Below, in pieces: positions 58,432-64,000 of a DNA stretch of 64,000 nt (positions are counted from its first letter, which is position 1; each line of letters begins with the position of its first letter). Origin of the DNA: CAG-170 sp937967235 (GTDB lineage: Bacteria > Bacillota > Clostridia > Oscillospirales > Oscillospiraceae); the NCBI GenBank assembly GCA_937967235.1, contig CALCJW010000192.1, positions 1 through 64,000 on the forward strand. The letters are read 5' to 3'. Below the pieces are notes generated by a model that worked only from the letters and a program-made list of their open reading frames with translations, was not told the DNA's origin and did not search any database. Made by a program: the position numbers and the translations under genes.

Positions 58432-58935
58432 TTAGTTATCGGGCACTTCTCGTTCAGGCATTTGGCGAGAGGTGCCTTCTCTTTTTCCCAGGCCTATGAG
58501 GATGATGTCGTTGATGCTCGCTTCAAGCTGCCGCAGGAACCGCAATGCCTCCTCGAAGTCCCTGCGCTCCGACTCGTCGATCACGCCGTCGAAGGCGATC
58601 TCTTCCAGCCGGTCGGCCACGGCCTGCGCATCCACGATCAGACGCCGGATGCGCAGCGTTGCGTGGGGAAGCGGAATGTCCGCCGCCGTCCAGCCCATCT
58701 TGCAACCCACAGGGCACGTCGCGCAGTAGCGAAGCAGGATGTCCGGGCTCTTGTAGCTCTCGGCGTAGACCACTGCGTCCGCCGGGGTCAGATCAACTTC
58801 CCCGCGCTCATGCCGCCCGATGGTTTCCGGCGAGTACGGGACCGCGATAGATGCCGTGCCACGGCTGACATATCCAGCCTTTACTCTTGCCTCCCGCAGA
58901 TACGCGGGAGGCTTTTTTGTTACCATGATCGCCAT
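58432..58935 (-). CDS. HTH-domain phage protein
   Basis: A 167-residue protein starting MAIMVTKKPPAYLREARVKA. XRE-type HTH (LREARVKAGYVSRGTAS... YSPETIGRHERGE), then CATCPVGCKMG (possible metal site) and a helical bundle (LRIRRLIVDAQAVADRLEEI). Likely early regulator. GAGGG 8 nt upstream of the ATG. Confidence 0.75.
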   Translation of the reverse strand: MAIMVTKKPPAYLREARVKAGYVSRGTASIAVPYSPETIGRHERGEVDLTPADAVVYAESYKSPDILLRYCATCPVGCKMGWTAADIPLPHATLRIRRLIVDAQAVADRLEEIAFDGVIDESERRDFEEALRFLRQLEASINDIILIGLGKREGTSRQMPEREVPDN

Positions 58936-58977
58936 GCTGCTGTCCCTCTCTTTCTGGTATTATTTTGGCAGAGGGAA

Positions 58978-59883
58978 TCACTTCTCCACAGGCGCCAGGG
59001 CCTCGATTCGCTTGGCCGCATACAGGGCGTTCTTTGTGAGCTGCCGCTGCCACACACCGACAGACGGAGCCCAGTGAAAACCGTTCTGTTTGAGCTCCTG
59101 CCGCAAATCGTCGTCCGGCTTGTCGTAGAAGATGATCTGGAGCCGGTTCGCAGATGTACTCACGACCACCTCGCCGCCGTCAAAATCCCAGCCTGCCGGA
59201 GGCGGTTCTGTCTTCTGCTTGCGCAGCTCCTCGATACGGCCACGCAGACGCCTGATCTCCGCATTCTGGTTGCTCAGGGTGTACGACTCGAAGGGCTTGT
59301 CCGAGAACCGCCAGGACGACTTCATGTCGGCCTTGATCTTCCTGATTACCTCCTCAGAGGCCAGCGTGCAGCCGTCCAGGGTGCCGTGCTTGCGGTAGTA
59401 GGCGTTAATGTCCTTCATTGTCTGCTGCGACCTCTCCAGCCTTGCCAGTTTCTCCTCCAGCTTCTCAATGGCGTTCGGGTCGTCCGCGCTGATACCGCCC
59501 ATGCCCACGCTCTCGATCTTCCGCAGCAAACCCTGGATGTCCGCGTACTCACGCGCCAAGGTGTCGCGGCGGGCGTTCTGCTTTTCCTTCTTCGCCACCG
59601 GGAAATTAGAGCCGCCGGTAATGAGAATAGACGGGCACGCCGCCTCGTTGCGGTAGTAGTCGTTGTAGTAGTCCGCAAGCCGGTGTGCGTACCGATCGAG
59701 TAGGCCATCCAGCTTGTCATGGTGCATGGGGTCAACCTTGGCCTTCTGCTTCTCAGCCAGGGCAGCGGCCTTGTCCACCTCGGCACGGTAGGCAGCCGTC
59801 GCGCTGCCGGGTTTGTAGTCGCGGAACGAGTTGGCGTCGTTCGCACGCTTGGCGGTGTCCTCATTGATGGGATAGTACGTCAT
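58978..59883 (-). CDS. Unknown helical phage protein
   Basis: A 301-residue protein starting MTYYPINEDTAKRANDANSF. Coiled-coil middle (KLEEKLARLERSQQTMKDIN; RRLRGRIEELRKQKTE) and a compact end (LKQNGFHWAPSVGVWQRQLT) of a type shared by many mobile-element polyvalent proteins. ATG 59883 has GAGGAGG upstream. Function not assigned. Confidence 0.65.
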   Translation of the reverse strand: MTYYPINEDTAKRANDANSFRDYKPGSATAAYRAEVDKAAALAEKQKAKVDPMHHDKLDGLLDRYAHRLADYYNDYYRNEAACPSILITGGSNFPVAKKEKQNARRDTLAREYADIQGLLRKIESVGMGGISADDPNAIEKLEEKLARLERSQQTMKDINAYYRKHGTLDGCTLASEEVIRKIKADMKSSWRFSDKPFESYTLSNQNAEIRRLRGRIEELRKQKTEPPPAGWDFDGGEVVVSTSANRLQIIFYDKPDDDLRQELKQNGFHWAPSVGVWQRQLTKNALYAAKRIEALAPVEK

Positions 59884-59896
59884 GATCTTCACCTCC

Positions 59897-60220
59897 TCAG
59901 CTCTGGCCCTTGCCGACGTAGACGAGCGGCCTGCCGCGCTGGGCGATCTCGCCGCGGAAGCAGTCGCCGCAGTACCTCCAGACGTCCTCAGCCACCTTCG
60001 TGAAGGTTTCGTAGGTTGCCCGCCAGCGGTGGTTGTCCGGGTCGAAGCGGTCGCTGATCGGCTCACCCATCTGGGAACAGTGGGCGGTCATGGATGCAGG
60101 CGGCAGGCAGTTGATCGCGTCGTCCACGACCTCCTCCGTCACATAGTCGCCGATCTTCGCCAGTTCATAGCTGAACGACTCCCGGTCGTAAACCTTCTTG
60201 CCATCAAACATCTTCGCCAT
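59897..60220 (-). CDS. Unknown small phage protein
   Basis: A 107-residue protein starting MAKMFDGKKVYDRESFSYEL; C-terminal CGDCFRGEIAQRGRPLVYVG. GAGGAGG 8 nt before the ATG at 60220. No family recognised. Confidence 0.6.
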   Translation of the reverse strand: MAKMFDGKKVYDRESFSYELAKIGDYVTEEVVDDAINCLPPASMTAHCSQMGEPISDRFDPDNHRWRATYETFTKVAEDVWRYCGDCFRGEIAQRGRPLVYVGKGQS

Positions 60221-60234
60221 GTTGAGTCCTCCTC

Positions 60235-60486
60235 TCATTCATCAGCTCCGAGATCGTGGAGCTTCCAGCCTGTGAACACCAGGGCGGCAGCCGCCAGAAC
60301 GACGTTGCCTGCGCCGGTTGTATGGATGCTCGCACTCTGGGCAATCATAATACCCAGGTACAGCAGCACTGCCGCGAGAAATGCCTGCATCAGCAGATGG
60401 GGCCATACAGCCCGCTTCTTGGCCTTCCGCTTCGGGCGGGGTGCCGCTTCCTGCTTGACGCTCAGGGTGAAACTTGTGCTCTCCAT
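60235..60486 (-). CDS. Small membrane protein
   Basis: An 83-residue protein starting MESTSFTLSVKQEAAPRPKR with a basic N-terminus and two membrane helices (LLMQAFLAAVLLYLGIMIA; GNVVLAAAALVFTGW). Role unknown. Confidence 0.6.
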   Translation of the reverse strand: MESTSFTLSVKQEAAPRPKRKAKKRAVWPHLLMQAFLAAVLLYLGIMIAQSASIHTTGAGNVVLAAAALVFTGWKLHDLGADE

Positions 60487-60498
60487 CGTGTTACCTCC

Positions 60499-60726
60499 TC
60501 ATGCCCGGCTCTTCTGCCGGGTGTCCATATCCAGGCCCAGCCGCTCGTTGAAGTACCGCTTGCTGACGCGGCCTTCAAACGTCATCTTGCCTTGTGCCTC
60601 CAGCTCCTTGTTCATCTGCTTGATGATCTTGTAGCTCTTGCTCTGGGAAAAGCCCGTGATCCTCATGATGTCGTCCGAGAAATAGAACAGGTCGCGGGCG
60701 GTGTTGATCTTCGCCTTCGCTGCCAC
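60499..60726 (-). CDS. Small HTH (MerR/excisionase-like) protein
   Basis: A 75-residue protein starting (GTG at 60726) VAAKAKINTARDLFYFSDDI. RITGFSQSKSYKIIKQMNKE is an HTH and KMTFEGRVSKRYFNERLGL the wing. Plan of phage DNA-binding/excision proteins. GGAGG 7 nt upstream. Confidence 0.7.
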   Translation of the reverse strand: MAAKAKINTARDLFYFSDDIMRITGFSQSKSYKIIKQMNKELEAQGKMTFEGRVSKRYFNERLGLDMDTRQKSRA

Positions 60727-60728
60727 AA

Positions 60729-60941
60729 TTACTCCTCCTTCCGGTAGTTCTGCATGAACTCCCGAACCACGGGAATGAGCTGGTGCCCAGCACAGCGGCC
60801 CGTGGTGGTTTCCACCAGCGTGGTGTACTTGACGCCTGCGCGCTCGGCCAGCTCCTTCACGGTCATGCCGGTCTGCGCGGTAAAGACGCGCACCTCGATG
60901 CCGAAGTCTGTCTTCGGTTTTGTGCGATTCGCAGTTTTCAT
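60729..60941 (-). CDS. Small HTH regulator
   Basis: A 70-residue protein starting MKTANRTKPKTDFGIEVRVF; TVKELAERAGVKYTTLVETT is an XRE-like HTH. It lies 2 bp before the next HTH gene and behind a palindrome at 60969-60983 that may be its own operator. Confidence 0.72.
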   Translation of the reverse strand: MKTANRTKPKTDFGIEVRVFTAQTGMTVKELAERAGVKYTTLVETTTGRCAGHQLIPVVREFMQNYRKEE

Positions 60942-60968
60942 TGTTTTTCTGCCTCCTTCGTACCTTAA

Positions 60969-60983
60969 AAATAAGGCTTATTT
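60969..60983. promoter_or_regulatory. Palindromic operator candidate
   Basis: Perfect palindrome AAATAAG-G-CTTATTT about 28 bp upstream of the HTH gene start (60941). AT-rich, of regulator-site size. Confidence 0.45.
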
Positions 60984-61025
60984 CTTGTGTTTTGCTTCCC
61001 GGTGCGCTATACTGATACCGGGTGT

Positions 61026-61727
61026 TTACCGGCACGACGCCAGCTGAGCGTATTCCGGCCTGCCCTCCAGCCTGGAGTTCGGGTCAAACTTGAGGCCGTC
61101 CCGGTAGCCCTTCTGTCTAGCTCCCAAGGCGTCCATGTCAACCTCGTTCCTGCCGATCGCCCTTGGCTTGCCCAGGCCGTCCGCCTCCTCGACGACGGCC
61201 TGGGGTGTCACCATGACGAGGCCCCATTCCTGGTGCTCCGCCTTCTGAGCCTTGAACGCATCCTGCAGGCCCTCGCAAAAGCCCCAGCCGTAGGCGTTCA
61301 CCGCCTTGCGGTAGGTTCCGCGATCGTCCCAAGGGTTCCGCTTGATCTCGCGCTTGCATGTCGAAGCAATGCAGTCGTAGGCGTAGAGGAAAATCCTCTT
61401 GCAGATCTCGAAGTCGTCCTCCAGGCCGATGAAGCCGATGGTCGCCGTCTTGTAGCCCTTGCGCTTCCGATTGATTGCGCGGCAACAGTAGTTGTCGGCT
61501 ATCACCGCCGAGAGGGAGGCTGCCCAGGGGTTCGTCATGGCTGTACACTGGATGTCGGTGAAGTCCTTGACGACCTTCTGGTTCTTCTGCTTCTGGCACT
61601 CCTCCGGGGTGAGCTTGTTCTTTGCCATCAGCTCGCGGGCCTTCAGGAGCGCGGCCTTGGCCTCCGCCTCGTTGGGGCTCTCTGCCAGGGCCAGCAGCTT
61701 TGCAATCTTGTCTTTGATGTCTGCCAT
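61026..61727 (-). CDS. DUF2786 protein
   Basis: A 233-residue protein starting MADIKDKIAKLLALAESPNE. The first 40 residues are the DUF2786 helical motif (KAALLKARELMAKNKLTPEE); a second part has NPWAASLSAVIADNYCCRAI and a long YGWGFCEGLQDAFKAQ helix as in phage DUF2786 proteins. Function unknown. GGAGG 8 nt before the ATG. Confidence 0.78.
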   Translation of the reverse strand: MADIKDKIAKLLALAESPNEAEAKAALLKARELMAKNKLTPEECQKQKNQKVVKDFTDIQCTAMTNPWAASLSAVIADNYCCRAINRKRKGYKTATIGFIGLEDDFEICKRIFLYAYDCIASTCKREIKRNPWDDRGTYRKAVNAYGWGFCEGLQDAFKAQKAEHQEWGLVMVTPQAVVEEADGLGKPRAIGRNEVDMDALGARQKGYRDGLKFDPNSRLEGRPEYAQLASCR

Positions 61728-61732
61728 GATCT

Positions 61733-61996
61733 TTACCTCCATTCGGGAACATAGTCGCCGTAGCCGCGGGTGATGTAAGCATCCAGAACCGCGACGGCCT
61801 CCGGGTTGAGGATGAACTTGGAACGATCGGTCAGGAGCTCCTTCAACTGGGAGATCGTGGCCCCCGGGTAGGTTTCGTGTACCAGCACCAGAAAATCGTT
61901 GGTCGCAGTCGTGGAACCGGCGATCGGGCGACTCCCGCGCTTTGACTTTGGCGCGAAGAACACGACATCCTTGTGGCCATTCGGGTACTTAGGCAT
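61733..61996 (-). CDS. Unknown small phage protein
   Basis: An 87-residue protein starting MPKYPNGHKDVVFFAPKSKR with helices in the second half (ATISQLKELLTDRSKFIL). Packed between neighbours with overlap. Confidence 0.6.
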   Translation of the reverse strand: MPKYPNGHKDVVFFAPKSKRGSRPIAGSTTATNDFLVLVHETYPGATISQLKELLTDRSKFILNPEAVAVLDAYITRGYGDYVPEWR

Positions 61997-62447
61997 TGTG
62001 CTCCACCTCCTCCGCAGCCGGAATCTTGCACCGCTCCAGATCGAGCGGGGTCATGCAGTACGGGTTAACGCGCTTCCCTGTCCGCAGGACGACCGGGTCG
62101 TAGACCAGGCGGCGTTCGCTGTCCACCATGCAAACCAGGATGTCTTGATCGGGCTTCACGATCGGAGCGTTGGTGTACTCCAGCATCCGCTCGTAATCGC
62201 TGTAACTGAGGTTCGCTTTCAGAGCGACGCCTCCAGCGTCGAACGTCAGGACGTTCTCGTCCTTGAATGTACGGAGATAGCCGCGGACGAAATACGGCTC
62301 GCCGGTCGTAAACGTGCCGTTGTCGATTCTGACCGGCGCACCCACGACGCCGTATTCATCGGTCTGGCTCAGGTCGATGCGGACGACGGGGTACTGGTTG
62401 AAGTTGATCGCCGCGGCGATCTTGGTTCTGTTGGAAAGCACCTTCAT
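61989..62447 (-). CDS. Unknown phage protein
   Basis: A 152-residue beta-rich protein starting MKVLSNRTKIAAAINFNQYP. No family recognised. Overlaps its downstream neighbour by 8 bp. Confidence 0.6.
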   Translation of the reverse strand: MKVLSNRTKIAAAINFNQYPVVRIDLSQTDEYGVVGAPVRIDNGTFTTGEPYFVRGYLRTFKDENVLTFDAGGVALKANLSYSDYERMLEYTNAPIVKPDQDILVCMVDSERRLVYDPVVLRTGKRVNPYCMTPLDLERCKIPAAEEVEHNA

Positions 62448-62462
62448 GGTTTAGACCTCCTG

Positions 62463-63122
62463 TCATTCGATGACGATCTGATAGTCGAGAGCATCCGACA
62501 TCGGCAGACCGGGCTCACCGTCCCGGTCGTTGCTAGATGCAGAATAGAGCTTGTCGTGCCGTTCCCGCGGCATCGAGCCGGGTTCTGTGTACTTCCAGAC
62601 CGTTCCCAGTTCATCAACGAACACCTCACGGCTGAGGTCGTCCGTACCGATGAAGTGCAGGCTCCTCACGTTGCCGGAGAGTCGAGCGGCCACAGCCAGG
62701 AGGTGAGCCTCGGTTTTCAGTTCTCGCTTGACGTCCTGGCAGTCCTCGCCGAAATGCAGCTTGTACCACTCGATCGTCACAGACAGGTCGTCAGCCGCTT
62801 TGCGGAACCACCCGGCAACGAAGCTCTGGTTGATGTCGGTGCGAACCTCAATCTGGGCGTGCTCGCTGTTCCAGAGGTTGGCCCTGGCTGCCTTCTCGCG
62901 GTCGTTGACGTAAGCTTTCAGGGGCCAGAAGCAGGTCGAATACTTCGTGCTGGAGAGCTTGCCGGACTTGCCGATCATGTGCAGGCAGATGTCTCCGCCA
63001 TTCCAACCGGGGTCGCCGGGGATGTGCTCGACGAAGTAGAGGGCGTTGTCGTGCTTGAAGTACGCGCCGGTGATCTCCACGATGTCCCCGGCCTTGATCT
63101 CCACGTTGTTCTTATCGGTCAT
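62463..63122 (-). CDS. Unknown phage protein
   Basis: A 219-residue protein starting MTDKNNVEIKAGDIVEITGA; an SH3-like beta start (GDIVEITGAYFKHDNALYFV) then mixed. The start carries the repeated leader GGAGATAACTAACC-ATG found also at 43903. Confidence 0.62.
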   Translation of the reverse strand: MTDKNNVEIKAGDIVEITGAYFKHDNALYFVEHIPGDPGWNGGDICLHMIGKSGKLSSTKYSTCFWPLKAYVNDREKAARANLWNSEHAQIEVRTDINQSFVAGWFRKAADDLSVTIEWYKLHFGEDCQDVKRELKTEAHLLAVAARLSGNVRSLHFIGTDDLSREVFVDELGTVWKYTEPGSMPRERHDKLYSASSNDRDGEPGLPMSDALDYQIVIE

Positions 63123-63191
63123 GGTTAGTTATCTCCTCTCAGGTGCTTGCGGGTTTGCAGCCGGTCGGCTGCTCTTGTTGGCTCCCACGAC

Positions 63192-63389
63192 CTACCCTGG
63201 CTGGCTTGCCAGGTGGTTTCGGCCTTCGCTAGACTGAGTCCAGTAGTCGAAATCCTTCAGAACCTTCTCGCGGTTCTTCGGGGTGTCCGGCAGATTATAG
63301 CCGGAACGGTTGCCTCCGACGAACAGCTCCCCGCTGTCGTTGATGCCGCAGGCAATACCCAGTACCTTGTCTTCCTTGAAGATCGTCAT
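63192..63389 (-). CDS. Unknown small phage protein
   Basis: A 65-residue protein starting MTIFKEDKVLGIACGINDSG; soluble. GAGG about 8 nt upstream of the ATG. The 70 bp downstream, up to 63123, hold short inverted repeats but no gene. Confidence 0.6.
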   Translation of the reverse strand: MTIFKEDKVLGIACGINDSGELFVGGNRSGYNLPDTPKNREKVLKDFDYWTQSSEGRNHLASQPG

Positions 63390-63402
63390 GGCTGTTACCT
63401 CC

Positions 63403-63837
63403 TCACTTCATCAGGATGTCGTACAGGCGGGCTTTCAGGTGGACGTTTTCGTTCTCCAGGGCCATGACACGGCTCGCGGAGCTCTCGACGCCCTCCTCCA
63501 GTTCCTTGATCCTGTCGGCCTGCATCTTGATGATGCTGTTCAGGTTGGCGATCTGCTCGTCCCTGCCGTCGATGTTCTTCTGCTTCTGGGCAACGGCCTC
63601 GGACAGTGCTTGCAAGCTGTCCGCCTGCTTGCGGTTCTCGACCAGGAGGCTGGCGGCCTCCTTCTGTGCGTCCTCGGCCCTCGCCTTCATGCTGCACATG
63701 AAGTCGTTGCCGATGTTGTCCTCTGCCATATCAAGGCACCCGTCGAAGGCAGCTGCAATGTAGCTGTCCTGGCCCAGTCCCTTGATGATCTCGGCGATCT
63801 TGTCGAGTGCTTCGCGCTCCTGCTGCTTCGTTGCCAT
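63403..63837 (-). CDS. Coiled-coil phage protein
   Basis: A 144-residue protein starting MATKQQEREALDKIAEIIKG; long heptad-patterned helix from about residue 45 (RKQADSLQALSEAVAQKQKN to ENVHLKARL). Function unknown. Confidence 0.62.
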   Translation of the reverse strand: MATKQQEREALDKIAEIIKGLGQDSYIAAAFDGCLDMAEDNIGNDFMCSMKARAEDAQKEAASLLVENRKQADSLQALSEAVAQKQKNIDGRDEQIANLNSIIKMQADRIKELEEGVESSASRVMALENENVHLKARLYDILMK

Positions 63838-63839
63838 GT

Positions 63840-64000
63840 TCAGTCCTCCTTGTTCTGTGCGTTCTGCTCGATCTGGAGCAGTTCATTGTAAATCCGGTTG
63901 GCTTCCTCGCTGGTCAGGTTGTACTGCTCGATCAGGTCGGGAAGATCGCGGGCCCGCCAGCCGCCCTCGTACAGGGGGGGGCGCGGAATACTGGGTGTCG
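63840..64000 (-). CDS. Partial phage protein at right edge
   Basis: The last 52 codons of a gene whose start lies outside the window: DTQYSAPPLYEGGWRARDLP then DLIEQYNLTSEEANRIYNEL and LQIEQNAQNKED. A run of eight C (coding sense; 63974-63981) lies in the Ala-Pro-Pro segment. Stop is 2 bp before the next start. Confidence 0.6.
   Translation of the reverse strand, partial: TPSIPRPPLYEGGWRARDLPDLIEQYNLTSEEANRIYNELLQIEQNAQNKED

Noticed and set aside
60985..61013. Plus-strand promoter-like pair TTGTGT/TATACT with 17-bp spacer
   Set aside because: No plus-strand gene follows; it would only make antisense RNA to the DUF2786 gene. Left as chance unless a transcript is shown.
1..64000. CRISPR arrays, rRNA/tRNA genes, insertion sequences, integrase
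   Set aside because: No regularly spaced repeats, no tRNA-like cloverleaf, no transposase or integrase reading frame seen. The phage integration genes must lie beyond the right edge.

Overview
The window is GC-rich Firmicutes DNA with two parts. Positions 1 to about 8.0 kb are ordinary chromosome. From about 8.3 kb to the right edge there is an integrated, contractile-tailed (PBSX-like, myovirus-type) prophage whose genes almost all lie on the minus strand. A SCIFF peptide with its maturase, a reverse-rubrerythrin-type protein and the codon style point to a clostridial gut anaerobe of the Oscillospiraceae, Faecalibacterium being my best guess. That taxonomic call is inference. No integrase or att site was identified, so the right end of the prophage lies outside the window and the left end is only bracketed (about 8.0-8.5 kb).

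Chromosome: the 5' part of a rubrerythrin/NADH peroxidase gene behind a consensus promoter with a Fur-family-like box; a uracil permease with a leader terminator; a plus-strand pair (cysteine desulfurase-like, TtcA-like tRNA thiolase); then a minus-strand operon scfA (six-Cys peptide), scfB (radical SAM maturase) and an Orn/Lys/Arg decarboxylase-family gene; then a DUF2508 protein.

Prophage, read right to left (direction of transcription). Early region 64-44 kb: many small proteins, HTH regulators, DUF2786, a single-polypeptide SbcD-SbcC fusion, a DnaD-like initiator, an MT-A70 adenine methyltransferase broken by a C10 tract, a Gp37/Gp68-type radical SAM-like protein, a 3D-domain protein, RecU, MazG-like and ASCH proteins, and an ArpU-like late regulator. 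An array of four TTGCAC boxes follows it. Region 43.9-39.8 kb: a HAD-like protein, three ParB-domain proteins (one fused to a methyltransferase domain) and a close CmoA (carboxy-SAM synthase) homologue, together a candidate nucleic-acid modification cassette. Region 39.8-15.8 kb: terminase, portal, head morphogenesis, protease, capsid, connectors, sheath, tube, a tail chaperone with a -1 frameshift site, tape measure, baseplate and tail-fibre genes.

Region 15.8-12.3 kb is a complete diversity-generating retroelement (DGR): Avd-like gene, template repeat (TR), reverse transcriptase and a target gene with a variable repeat (VR). TR and VR are 121 bp each without gaps and differ at 16 positions. 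Fifteen of these are adenines in the TR coding sense, the signature of adenine-specific mutagenic retrohoming. The target lies directly downstream of the tail-fibre module, so it is probably a receptor-binding tip protein. Region 12.3-8.5 kb: XkdX-like protein, two holin candidates, an M15 endolysin, and a divergently transcribed cassette (HTH protein plus lipoprotein on the plus strand, unknown protein on the minus strand) with two consensus promoters and a palindromic operator candidate.
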